A stretch of DNA of 64,000 bases from Tuctoria greenei. Lineage: Eukaryota > Streptophyta > Magnoliopsida > Poales > Poaceae. Position 1 is the first letter of the stretch; each line of letters begins with the position of its first letter. The position numbers were made by a program, and so were the translations under genes. The stretch is taken from contig JAYESD010000001.1 of assembly GCA_036927565.1 (NCBI GenBank), positions 274,547,560 through 274,611,559 of the forward strand, read 5' to 3'. Shown one piece after another: positions 21,527 through 32,622 of the stretch. The notes under the pieces are model-generated. The model was not told the DNA's origin. It saw only the letters and a program-made list of their open reading frames with translations, and did no database searches.

Positions 21527-22237
21527 TGTTGCTATCTTTAGTGCTGGCGCAACTTCTCCGTCTGGTCCGGCACAACCGTGGCATCACCGGCTAGTGCTGA
21601 AGTCATCCTAGTGCCAGTTGACTCTGGTTTCGCTGTAGTAACTGTCGCGGACTCGGAAGGAGCCACGACATCAATCGGTGGGTCAGCCAACATGGTATCT
21701 TCGGCCACGACGCTAGCCTGGCCTGATGGTGGCGCCCGAGCAGCAACTGGCCTCTAAGCTCTGGAAACAGAGGAATCAACAAGAATAAAGAATGAAAAAG
21801 AAGACAAGTTCCTAATGTTACTTCGTATGTGGGGGCTCGGCAGCTTCAGTCGATGCGAAACTTCTTTCTTGGGTGGCCTAAGTCATCTAATCCCGCTGTC
21901 ATCGGTGATGCAGATGATCCGGACTTAACTACGAGAGTTCCTGAAGAAGTCGGCTATGCAACCACTGGTACCTTCAGAACATACGTCACATCTCCTGCTG
22001 TTAGAGTCACCGAAGCTGAATTCTTTCCAGACCCAGTGCCCGCTGTTGGCACCGGAACCGAAGATAAAGACTTTCAGGACCCGGTGCTCGCCGTTGGCAA
22101 CGGAACCGAAGATGATGATTTTTTGGACCTGGTGATCGCCTTGGGCGCCAGGACCAAAGCTGAAGTCGCAAGAGGTACGACCACCACGGACTTCAAGGTT
22201 GGGTGAGGCACCAACGATGACACTTCTTCCATCGGAA
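21527..22237 (-). pseudogene. Antisense ORF of the Tat element, low-complexity middle part
   Basis: This stretch links the Transposase_28-like N-terminus to the coiled coil. The minus strand is broken by stops in every frame. The composition (Ser, Pro, Glu, Asp) suits the disordered middle region of the same protein. Plus-strand open frames here (such as 21829-22206) have repeats like 'DPVPAVGTGTED' but are shadows. Confidence 0.5.
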
Positions 22238-23290
22238 CTAGCCTGGTGGAGCTCGCATCAACTCGCTCCTACTTCCTCTTCCTACTGGAGGAATCGGCAG
22301 GCTCCTTCCCCTTGCTCCGACTTGAGTCGGACCTCTTCTGATGACTGGGGTTGAAGCTTCTGAGATGATAATTCCTCCAGAGGCGTCACCCATGTGTCGC
22401 ACGGTGATGCCGGTGTCGTCGAGGGTCGACATTTCCTTCAGCAGCTACCTCTTTATCTCCTGCACAGCAAACACCGGCAAGAACTCTGATGGAGACATAA
22501 GGTCATCTCTGGAGATGGAATCATTGTGCAGCTTCACCAGACTAAATAGTAGAGCCTTCTTTTCCAAGTCAGTTCCCAAGCCAACCTCAATCCAATTGAA
22601 GTCCATCTCTCCACTGTATGTCCAGGTTGGAAACTCCCCCTGCTTAAGAGGAGCCCAACATCGAGACAAGAAGTTGCCGAGCACCATCAGTAAGGTCAAG
22701 CCTCCTTTAGCTAGGTGTTGGATCCTTGTGGGCACCGGGTTGAACTCCACCGATAGGTCCCGAATGATCTCCCACAAGTCGGTGCGTGTAGTGGGAAGTC
22801 CGGTCGGTGGCTCCAAGCGATCAATGTTGGTCCGTTTGGATTATCACCCAGTCGCTCTTCCAAGTCTCCCACTTCCCGGAGGAGAAGGAGTTGATGTACT
22901 TCTACGGAGCATTTCTGCGCCCCTTGAAGTAGTAAGCCCCAATGACGCCGGTACCTTTTCTAGTTTGTCGGAGGGTGAAGAAGGTCTTGAACAGCGTCAC
23001 GCGGGGCCTCACGTAGATCCACATCTCGCACAAGTGGACAAAGATCGCCACCAACATGATCGAGTGAGGGCTAAGGTGTTGGAGTTGAAGTACATACACC
23101 TCCTGCGGCATTAGCAAGAAGGAGGAAACTCGCGAGACTAACCTGGCCATGGCATACGCCATGAAGAAGACGATGTCCCTGGAGCTTTTCTTCATGAAGA
23201 GAAGGCTCCCGCAGTGCATCGTGTAGTCAAAGCAAGGGCTTTGCCAGCCCATCAGCTTCCGAACTCTCATGATGTCGCTCTTGCTCACGA
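22238..23290 (-). pseudogene. Antisense ORF of the Tat element, Transposase_28-like N-terminal domain
   Basis: Minus-strand frames 23288-22902 and 22816-22445 read as the conserved domain annotated in plants as putative gypsy-type transposon (Transposase_28). Motifs include 'EVYVLQLQHLSPHSIMLVAIF', 'FVHLCEMWIYVRPRVTLFKTF' and 'TGVIGAYYFKGRR'. The second piece holds the downstream 'MDFNWIEVGLG...KKALLFSL' region. A stop and frameshift separate them near 22860-22900. Despite the name no transposase activity is established; the ORF is a lineage marker for Tat retrotransposons. Confidence 0.8.
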
Positions 23291-23845
23291 GCTTGGAGGG
23301 GAGAAGACGTGGTTCTATGGTTGCGAATGGAACAGATCGGAAAGCACAAGCACAATGCAGAGAATGAAGTGTTGAGTTCTATGCGCAAGGAAACAGATCG
23401 GAGCGTAAGAGTTTTTTCACTGTGCAACGCTTCCCTTTATTACTCTATGCGACGCTTGGAAGGTAACTGCACGCGAATCATGGTTGCGCACCGCATAGTT
23501 ATCTCATCTATGACAATGGGGCCTGGACCCACTTTGCCAAAAAGTCATACCAGAGGAACCGTTGTCATGATGAGAAGTTGGGAGCCTAAGGAAGGCAACC
23601 GGACAAGGCTATAAAGATTGCGTTGGGAACCGATAGAAAATCGTATTGAGAACCGGTGATCTTCAAGACTTGGGATCCGCATGCCGCGTATCACCTGGCA
23701 AATCAAGAAGGGCCACGTAGCGGTGGCACAAGAATGTGCCATCATTTAAACCGCCCAAGTTAAAAGTTGAAGCAACGATGCGGGAATTGATGGTAGCCCC
23801 ACCCGCGAGATCGAAACCTCCCCCGAGGTGGGGCCTGGAGGCCAC
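23291..23845 (+). other. Tat 3' untranslated region and polypurine tract
   Basis: Non-coding sequence between the start of the antisense ORF and the 3' LTR. It ends with 'gaggtggggcctggaggccac' (about 23825-23845), the polypurine tract just before TGTTGG. Confidence 0.7.
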
Positions 23846-24426
23846 TGTTGGTACCTTGTGGACCAGGTACCCTCTCGTGTCAGAAAGAGAAGCGTTGAGT
23901 TCCACTTTTTAAGAGAGAATACCTTCGGAGACCGCGTGGCCCGTAGCGTCAAACCTGCCTCCCTCCTAAGGGTGGCTTCGGTGCTGCCACATGTTCTACA
24001 GTACTGGACCTGCCTCCCTCCTAAGGGTGGCTCCGGTGCTGCCACGTGTCCCGCAGTGTCGGACTTGCTTCCTGTTAAGGGTAGCTCCGGTGCTGCCATG
24101 TGTCTTGCGGCGTTGAACCTACCTCCCTTGTAAGAGTGGCTCTGGTGCTGCCATGTGTCCTGCAACTCCGGACCTGCCTCCCTGCTAGGGGTGGCTCCGG
24201 AGCTGCCACATGTCGGACTCTACCTCTCCAATGGGAAGGACTCTGGGATCTCCAACAGCGCGGACATTCAAGTGGCTATAAATCAGTCGTTACAAGACCT
24301 GATTAACGCGTCATTAATCATGCATTAATGACGCACGATCAGAGGGCCTTTAAGTGTGGTAATGTTGCCATCAAGGCACGTTATTACACAAATAAATTAA
24401 TGTTAAGTGTCTAAATCGTGTACAGG
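23846..24426 (+). repeat. 3' LTR of the Tat element, part 1 (U3)
   Basis: Starts TGTTGGTACC directly after the polypurine tract. It contains five repeats of about 55 bp and a TATA-like tataaatc at 24277. It is interrupted by the CACTA element at 24427 and resumes after 34075, with the three bases AGG duplicated. Confidence 0.82.
23948..24215 (+). repeat. Five tandem repeats of about 55 bp in the Tat LTR
   Basis: Each unit follows 'acctgcctccctcctaagggtggctccggtgctgccacgtgtc...' with substitutions. They start at about 23952, 24008, 24063, 24117 and 24172. This resembles an enhancer-like U3 repeat block. Confidence 0.82.
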
Positions 24427-24436
24427 CACTACAGGA

Positions 24437-24905
24437 ATCCCGACGATTTGCGACGGCCAGGGCCGTCACAAATAAGGCAAATACTGTCACAAATAAGCAA
24501 TTTGTGATGGCTTTTCTTATTTGCGACGGCTTCTAGCCGTCGCAAATTAGTCATTGAAATTAAGCTTATTTGCGACGGTCACCGTCGCAAATAAGCTTAA
24601 TTGTGACGGCTCAAAGTGGCCGCCACAAGTTATCGCTAGGGGGCTGGTGGGCCCCGCAACAGTATTTGCGACGGCCAGGCCGTCGCAATTAAAGCTCTAT
24701 TTGCGACGGCCAGGCCGTCGCAAATAAGTTCAACCGGCAGGGTCCACGTGTCATCCCCCGGGACCCACGCCCCTATTTGTGACGGCCTGGCCGTCGCAAT
24801 TAATGCTTATTTGCGATGATCTGGCTGTCGCAAATAGCAGTGGCTTAATTGTGATGGTCAGGATCCTTATTTGCGACGGTACTGTATAAAAAGCCGTCGC
24901 AAATA
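24437..24905. repeat. Left subterminal repeats of the CACTA element
   Basis: Roughly a dozen copies of an 11-14 bp motif around TTTGCGACGGC, in direct and inverted orientation, often paired as TTGCGACGGCCAGGCCGTCGCAA. These are the expected binding sites of TNPA-type proteins. The matching block at the other end is 33810-34062. Confidence 0.9.
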
Positions 24906-25064
24906 AGGTTTTTTATTTTTTTTAAAACAGAAAATATTACCCGGCTCGATGGCCAGAATCACAGAACAGGCAATATAAACATCACAACATATCACAACAG
25001 TCTCAAAACACATCACAACACATCGTCGAAACATGGCACCAACATCAACAAACTAAACATGGGC
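24906..25064. other. Spacer between left subterminal repeats and the TNPA-like 3' end
   Basis: AT-rich and CA-rich non-coding sequence with 'atcacaaca' repeats near 24980-25025. It is probably the 3' untranslated region of the minus-strand TNPA-like transcript. Confidence 0.5.
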
Positions 25065-27785
25065 TCACTCGCCCGTCTGACCTCCGTAGCCACCTCCGTA
25101 GCCACCTCCAGAGCCACCTCCGAAGTCGAAGTCGTCGTCGCGCCTCATTCCAGGTGGCGGTAGCGACGGCGACGGCATTTGTGCAGCCGTCACGGATCTC
25201 TGCAATTAATAAAATTTAGAGTTAGAATATAAATGCATCAACATCTCTCTCTCTCTCTCCCTTCCTCTCCCTCTATCTTCATCTAGATTTCCCTCTCTTC
25301 CTCTATCTTTTCATTTCTCTCTTTCTCTCTCACTCTATCTTTCTCTCTCACTCTATCTCTCTATTGTTACCCTTTTCCTTCTATCTCCATCTACAGCTCC
25401 CTCCCTCTATCTTCCCCTCCCTCTATCTCCATCTACATCTTCCTCTCTCTCTTCATTCCTCTCCTACTCTATCTAACTATCTTTCACTCTTTCTTTTGTC
25501 TCTCTCTTTCTTCTATCTCTCTCTTTCTTCTATCTCAATCATTTTCTTCTATCTAACTATCTCCCTCTTTCTTCTATCTCAATCATTTTACGCTGGAGAA
25601 GAAGGATTACATAGAAAATTACCTGACCCGCAGAAGAAGGATCGCCTGGAAGGACCGGTGGTAGTACCGGTAGCTGGATCCCCAGACCTTGTGCCCGAGC
25701 CATGGCTTGTCATTGCAAACATTAAATGCTATCCCATAGTAAGTCATTTACGCTGAATTAATGAGAACATTAGTTTTTATTTTGTTACCTCCATTGCTTC
25801 CCGCATCTGCGCCAACGCTGATGCCTGGGTTTGGATCGTGGCCTCCATCACGATCCTTTGGTGTTCCGCCTCCACCTGTCGCCTGAAGTTGTCTTCTACA
25901 GTTTATCGGAGGGACTGTATCTCAATGTCCCCCTGCGAGGCGCGACGACTAGCCGTGCCAACCGAAGAAGCCTGCGTGGAGCTGCCTCTCGCAGGTCTCC
26001 CCGCCCTCGAGTCGACAACTCCGTCGAATATAGCGAGCCTATAAAAAAGAGAGTCAGTAATATGAAATTGAAATATCTTGAATACTTTAAATTGAAAATG
26101 ATAAAATGACTTGTAAACTCACCTTCCGTGTGCTTTTCCACCACCGCTTGCATACGCGGCTTGAGGATCGATTGGTTGACGTTCCCAATCGGAATCTTTG
26201 TCGTGTATCTTCCTAGCCTCCTCCCCGTACTTAGCCTGCAAAACAAGAAAACCGTGTAAGTTAAACAATCTATATAATTATATTTAATATGAATGATTTC
26301 TAAACTTACCAATCGCTCGGCTGCAGCCTGACTGCACCCCGTCGGCTAAGAAGGGTCCCTATGACCTCTCTTCCAGATCTCAGCAGGGGTCGGCGGCACC
26401 CCCGTCTCGCGCTCCTGTCAATACGTGTTAGTACGAGCAATATATTATGAATATATAAACATAAGTTACATACACTTACCATGCGTTTAGCTAAACGCAA
26501 GTGGTTATCTTGCCCGTGCCTGCTCTTTCCCTCAACCCCTCTGCACTCTCGAGCCTTCTCGGACTTAGCTTTAAACTCATCACTAGCCCAATAGCGACAA
26601 AGGGCCCGAAATGCATCGGTCCGACCCTGCAACCAGCTCACGTGGCCCTGCACATAGTTGGAAGTCGTTAAAAATACAATCGAGGAAATTATCAGAAAAA
26701 ATACTTTCTACACCCCACGTACCTACGCATACTCCTCCTCCGTCAGGTGCCTCTCGCTCTCTTGCCGGAAGTGTAGCACGTGCTGCTGGTTCGCCTTCAA
26801 GTGATCATTAATAATTTGAACACGGGCGTTCGACAAAGCTTGTCGAAGCGCCTCTGCAGCATTGTAGTGAAACACTCGCCTCGCATCCTCAAACAGGCGA
26901 GGGTCGTTCGGGTCCTCTAAAGTATATCTTGCCTGAGATAAAGAATATATTGAAGAGATGTTCATTATAAGAGTTTAAGAGTTAAAACTTAGAAACTATT
27001 TTTAACATACTTACCATAAAATCAGCCCATACGGCCTCCTAAAGGTTGTCGTGCTCCTGGTGATAGACGCGTGCATAGTCCTCCCACGAAAGAGCAGGCA
27101 CCCCGTCGATGAGCCCAGGATAGTGCAAACGCACTAAGGACCCGAAGACACCGTTCACCGGTCTTTGGTGTCTCTCACCGGTGAAAGACGTGTCGTCCCA
27201 AACCCTGCAAGATATTTATTGATTGATTACTTAAGTAACTAAAAGAAACTAAAATTGAACACTATAATTTTTATTACCTGTCTTCGACTGGACAAATCAC
27301 GATCTTCTGTGAAGGGACCGCAGGAGGACTGACAAAGTGAGTCCTCCTCGTCCTCCACATTTGCTGGGGTGCTACGTCAGGTGACCCAGACGGCTCCTCA
27401 CCAGCCGAGCCAAAGGCCTCAGGAACAGAAGGATCGCCAGCCGAGGGCTGGCTCGCCGAGGGCTAGCTTGCCGAGGGTTGGCTCGCCGAGGGCTGGCTCA
27501 CCAAAGGGTAGCCAAGGTCAACTGGCGCTGCAGCCTCTGAGTCAGCCGGTGAGGACTACAACATTCAAATGATTCATAAGTAAGATTAATGTGAAATTGA
27601 ATTTAAAGAATTTGTTAAAAGCGAGTGAAATTTACCTATGACGAAGCTCTAGAGATGCTCAGAACGTGCCCCAGCAGCTGAGAGCGTCTGCTCCCAGTCG
27701 ACGAGGCACCAGCAAAAGCGTCCTCAGGTCTAGATGGGTAGAACCCCCTCGTCGGCGGCACCTTCTTATCCTTCTTTGACGCCAT
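25065..27785 (-). pseudogene. TNPA-like CACTA gene (Transposase_24 family), multi-exon, decayed
   Basis: Exon-like blocks on the minus strand are separated by GT-AG introns. A Met start at 27785 (MASKKDKKVPPTRGF) is followed by blocks at about 27785-27635, 27555-27278, 27204-27015, 26932-26723, 26653-26478, 26414-26306, 26236-26122, 26040-25790 and 25199-25065. The protein has a repeat of 'SQPSA' type, then the Transposase_24 core: 'NGVFGSLVRLHYPGLIDGVPAL', 'EDPNDPRLFEDARRVFH' and 'YWASDEFKAKSEKARECR'. A Gln-rich coiled tail and a Gly/Tyr-rich end (GGGYGGGYGG) finish it. At least four in-frame stops occur inside blocks, so it is a pseudogene. TNPA-type proteins bind subterminal repeats. Confidence 0.8.
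25241..25590. repeat. CT-rich microsatellite-like stretch
   Basis: About 350 bp of imperfect (CT)n with interspersed 'ctatctc' units, in the last large intron of the TNPA-like gene. Open frames here are artefacts of composition. Confidence 0.85.
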
Positions 27786-27869
27786 CCTGTTTTAATTAGA
27801 TAATTAGTAAATATGCAAATAAAATATACAAAATTCATGTTACTATCTTCAAGAAAACATTACTTGTAA

Positions 27870-30800
27870 TCACTTTCGAAATTCATCAACATCATTATCA
27901 TGTGCATGTGCCCTACTCCTTAAACCAGCCCAACGATATTCCATCGTGGCCTGTTCTAATTTCCGTTTTCGCATAACATCTGCCTCTACATCTTCAATGT
28001 CTTCAACATCTCCAACTAATTGATCGAGTCCTGCACAAAGCTCGACGATAAAAGTGTCTGGAAACTCTTCTTCTTGGTACACTTCTTCAATGTCTTCGCT
28101 ATCATGGTAACCATCATCTCCAGAAGTATATAACTGCTCACGAGGATTAACCTTATATACCACCCACCAAGCACTGAGCTTCGTGCATGGATAAGATAGA
28201 TAATACACTTGTTCCACTTGATGTGCAAGAACGAATGTATCATAACCTCGTAGTCAGTCCTTATGTTTCACTTCCACCATTCCAAATTGGTTTTCTCAAG
28301 TTCCATGAGTGCGATCAAACCAGTCACAATAAAAGAAGACAACTCGAAGGGTCTTATTTCCAGTAAAAGTAAATTCAATAATTTTGTTAATGATCCCATA
28401 ATAATCGGTTAAATTCCCTTGAGTGTCCATTGCTCTCGTCACAACACCGGAATTTTATGTTGCCGCAAGAGGACGAAGAGCTTCAAAATGAGTTGTACGG
28501 AATCGAAAGCCATTTATGTCATATCGACCATAGCTTCTAACATTCACCAATCCATAAGATAGTTGCCGCAAATCTTCATGGACATTGTCAGTCCGACACT
28601 GTCATAAATGATCATAAGTTAAAATAATACTTCTTTAATAATAGTAACTTATAATACATAGAATACGAGAGAATATTACATAATATCGAAACCAGGATAG
28701 GATACTCTGCCCCCCATTTATTCCTTCTTTTCGCATCGCTTCTACTTGTTTGGCCGTAGGTTGATGCCTATGTGACCAACATTGTCTGTGGAACTCGCTG
28801 AACATGAAAAAACATCTTTTAGAGTACATGTGTAGCAAAATATGTCGATTAGCATAAATGTAGGACAAACACTTACTCGAAGTATTCTTGCATGCCTTCT
28901 ATATTTGCGTACATGTAGAGTAAAGCAACAGTCCTTTCATGTTCGGATATCACGTAGGTCGTGTAGCTACCAACGGTGGTGCCTCTCGTTTGAAAAATGG
29001 AAAGGTTGCTTAGAGGGGGTGTTTCATCCACATTGTACTGCATCGCCAAAGTATTGATATTGTTTTCTTCCGCAAAGTAGACACTTGAAAAGTATCCTAC
29101 TTCCTTAAGAGCATATGCTTCAGCGATGCACCCTTCCACCCTTGCCCTATTGCCAACCATTGGTTTCAGATATCGTAGCGCTCTTTCAATGTGATACATC
29201 CACCTATATTGCACAGGACTGCCAACTTTAGCTTCGAATGGAAGATGGATAAGCAGATGTTGCATTGGATTGAAGAAACCCAGTGGACATTTTTTTTTCC
29301 ATCTTACATAAAAGTATGGGTATCTCCTTCTCTAACTTATCCATCATCCCGATCTTGATTTCTTTAGCACAAAGCTGTCTATAGAAATAGTTGAGCTCGG
29401 CTAAAACCTTCCACACCGCATCATCTAGATACCTCGAAATATAATAGGTAAGAGTCTTTCCATTATAATGTGATAATCATGACTCTTCAACCCAGTGAGG
29501 TTTCTTGTGTTAACATTTACGGCTCGTTTCAAGCTAGCTGCGTAGCCATCTGGGAATTTCAAAGTTTTCATCCATTTCATAACTTCTTTCTTTTCTTTCG
29601 ATCAAAGATAGAAAGAAGCACGTGGCATTCCAACACTTTCAGAGATTTCAAGAGTTGGACGATGACAAATGTCTGCCAAATCTAGTCTAGCTTTATAATT
29701 GTCTTTCGTTTTGCTAGGCATATCCATGCAAGTGCTTATGATACTTTCGCTCATGTTACGCTCCTGATGCATGATATCAATGTTGTGCATTAGAATCAAC
29801 GACTTCACATACGGTAGCTCCCAAAGTCCACATATGTGAGTCCAATTGTGTTCCTCTCCATAACCTAAGAAATATCCAGGACGACCTTCATCAGGCACCA
29901 GTTTGTCCAACATATCAGAAATTTCTGACCCGTTGAGACGCTTTGGTGGTCCTTTAGTGACAACAGTGTTCTTTCGAAAGACATGCCTCTACTGCCTAAA
30001 TATATGATTCGAGGGCAGCCAACGCCTGTGACAATCGAAGTAAGATATTTTGCCTCCATGAGTTAGTCGAAAGCAATCCGTGTCTGAAGCACATATCGGA
30101 CACGTCAGACGACCGTGAGTGCTCCATCTGGAAAACATGTCGTATGTCGGCAAATCATGGACAGACCACAAATAAGCAGCTCGAAGGTTGAATTTCTAAA
30201 TCTTGTAATTATCGTACGCTTCAACTCCTGCCCACAAGACTTTCAATTCTTCGATCAGCAGTTTTAACATCACGTTGAGATGTGACCCGGGATGATCAGG
30301 TCCAGGTACAATGAGGCTGAGAAACATGAACTTGTTCTTCGTACAAAAAGCAGGTGGCAGGTTGTACGAAATGACAAAGACGGGCCAACATGAGTATGGC
30401 GTGGCGTTCGTACTGAACGATGAGAATCCGTCCATCGCTAATCCGATGCGAACATTCCTAGCATCACGAGAAGAGTCTGGATCGAAACGGTCTAGCGCCT
30501 TCCATGCATCACCGTCGGGCGGATGCGTCAAGAATTCTTTGTTCTCACGTTTACCTTCTTTGTGCCATCTCATGTGTCTTGTGGTTCTTTTTGAAAGAAA
30601 CAACTGCTTCAACCGAGGTGTCACAGGCAAGTAACAAAGCTGCTCATGTGCGACATCTGTAATCACATTATCGCCATCGTCATTAACAACTTCGACATAC
30701 CTCGATTTACCACATTTCAAGCACATCTTCTCATTGACGTGCTCTTTCCAGAATAGCATGCAGTTGTCTGGACACACATCGATTTTCTCATACTTCATAC

Positions 30801-31382
30801 CGAGACCAGATATCTTGATCTTTGAATGATACATATCTGGTGGCGCATTGTGAGGTTGTGGAAGGATATCGCGGATCAATTTCATGAGATCATTGTATCA
30901 GTTGATGGAAAAAAGTACTTGGACTTAATTGCCATAAATCTGGTCAAGAATGCAAGTACGGTCACAATTGTGTGTTCATACAACGGCTCTTGTGACTTCT
31001 TCAGCTCCTCGAAGAACTTCTCTGCCTTATTTGTAAGAGGATCCTCCGCTTCCAGAGCTTCTAGCATCTCATACATCCTATCAACCTCTGTTATATCATC
31101 ATCCTCATCCACTTCGGCTATAACTCGAGAATTAGTCTCGTCGTGAAAGGTCCACACTTCATAATGTGGAGTGAAGCCATTTCGACATAAGTGAAACGAA
31201 AGCTCCAATCTTCTCAAAAACTTGGTGTTCCGGCATTTTGTACATGGGCACCACACCATATCTTCCGTTGACAACGAAAATGCTCGATCCAAAAATTGAT
31301 CTAACTTGATAAACCACTCATCCGAGTGACCACCAGTTCTGCTCTTCCAGCCAGTATACATCCAACTGCGGCCTTCATTCAT
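27870..31382 (-). pseudogene. TNP2/TNPD-like CACTA transposase
   Basis: The domains are in the family's order. The Transposase-associated N-terminus (31382-30882) has 'WMYTGWKSRTGGHSDEWF' and 'CPCTKCRN'. The Transposase_21 core (30885 to about 29600) has 'CPDNCMLFWKEHVN', 'RTTRHMRWHKEGKR' and 'RNVRIGLAMDGF'. A DUF4218 region follows (about 29300-28870; 'HLLIHLPFEAKVGSPVQYRWMY' type, 'GNRARVEGCIAEAY'). The DUF4216-like tail (28217-27870) starts near 'EQVYYLSYP'. The transposase would cut the element ends in the nucleus. The reading shifts frame several times and has stops near 30190, 29990, 29600, 29470-29330 and 28250-28450, so this copy is defective. It lies 84 bp upstream of the TNPA-like start on the same strand, the usual order. 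Confidence 0.88.
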
Positions 31383-32622
31383 ATTTGACTCTGCAGTTTA
31401 ATGTGAAATATTATTAGTTTCATTGTTATGTTATGTCACGACCCTACAACCTAGGCAGATAGATCCTAAACCCACCCAAAAGTGACCGAGCGGAGCATGC
31501 TCATGACAAGACGCCTGATTCGGATTCGAACGAAATTTCGGCAGCATAACCCCGCTGTTCTCCATTGCACGCCCAAAAATGGTGCAACAGAGAACAACAG
31601 GATTATGCCACTGAAATCTCGTCCAAATCTGAACCCGCGTCTCGTCACAAGCCACGCCCCCTCGATCACTCTGAGGCTATCCAAAAAAGGAAAATTTTGG
31701 ACCTGCACATCTCACATGCCAATGGCATGTGAGACGTGCTAATCCGAAACGGTAATACATTGCTATAGGTTACGTTGCTCATTTTTATTTTGAGGTCATT
31801 TAAGAGAGAGGAAAGAACTAGAGAAAGGGTAAGAGGAAAGTTGGTCTTAGATGACAATTCCACATCCATTTCCACCGTCCACACAATTACGGGTCATTGA
31901 CGTCCTTACCAACCCGTTGGCTTCCGTGTCACTTGACGCCTATGGTACCACTACAATGGTCTACACAGCAAGATCACACTTATTGCGTGTCGTGTCCTTC
32001 CGGGTTGGTCCGAGCCGGCCCAAAACCCCTTTATTTAAATATATTAAGTAGTCACTCAAAAACATTATATGAATGCACTAAAGTTCAAACATACACTAAA
32101 CATAATAGAAAAAATTATTAATTCTAAATACTCACTCAATCAAAAGAACAAGAGAAAAAAATTATTAATTCTAGTTACCTGCATAATAAACATATTTACC
32201 AAAGCATGACAAAAATTGTCTAAACCTAAAAAAACATAATCATCTAGCAACATCTAGATCACACACTTGACATAGGCTGAACTAGTAACATGGTGATGCA
32301 AATTTAAAGAAAATGTGTTACATCATTAAAAGTTTGATAAAAACAGTTGGAACATTATACATATCAGGGCAGCTACTATAAGAGCAACAAGTCGTCATAT
32401 ACAGCTAAAAGCACTGTACTCTGTCATATACAATATGAGAAGAATGATGGTGCCATAACTGAGCAGTGAAGAGGATCTGAGTGTGCACGGTGGGGAGGGG
32501 ACCTGAGCAATGTAAAGAAAATGCATTATGTCAAGACTGATTTGATAAAAATAGCTAGAACACTCAAAGAACTGAATATAATTGGGCCAGCTAGATCACT
32601 CAAAGAATTGAATATAAGCGGG
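31383..32622. other. CACTA spacer with a foldback repeat
   Basis: Non-coding region upstream of the transposase gene. It contains a long imperfect inverted repeat (about 31478-31684), a perfect 25-bp palindrome (31710-31734), and AT-rich sequence to about 32590, where the captured gene begins. It presumably includes the transposase promoter. Confidence 0.6.
31478..31684. repeat. Long imperfect inverted repeat (foldback) inside the CACTA element
   Basis: The left arm from about 31480 ('agtgaccgagc...' to '...gttctccattgcac' near 31568) pairs with the right arm ('gtgcaacagagaacaac...' from about 31580 to '...cctcgatcact' near 31672). Arms of about 90 bp match at most positions around an eleven-base loop. 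It could be an inserted foldback MITE or a hairpin-RNA source. I saw no certain target duplication. Confidence 0.72.

Noticed and set aside
22341..23114. Plus-strand open frame of 257 codons
   Set aside because: It is antisense to the Transposase_28-like domain, which is readable on the minus strand.
25364..25756. Hydrophobic open frame that looks like membrane segments
   Set aside because: It is produced by a CT-rich microsatellite-like stretch in an intron of the TNPA-like gene.
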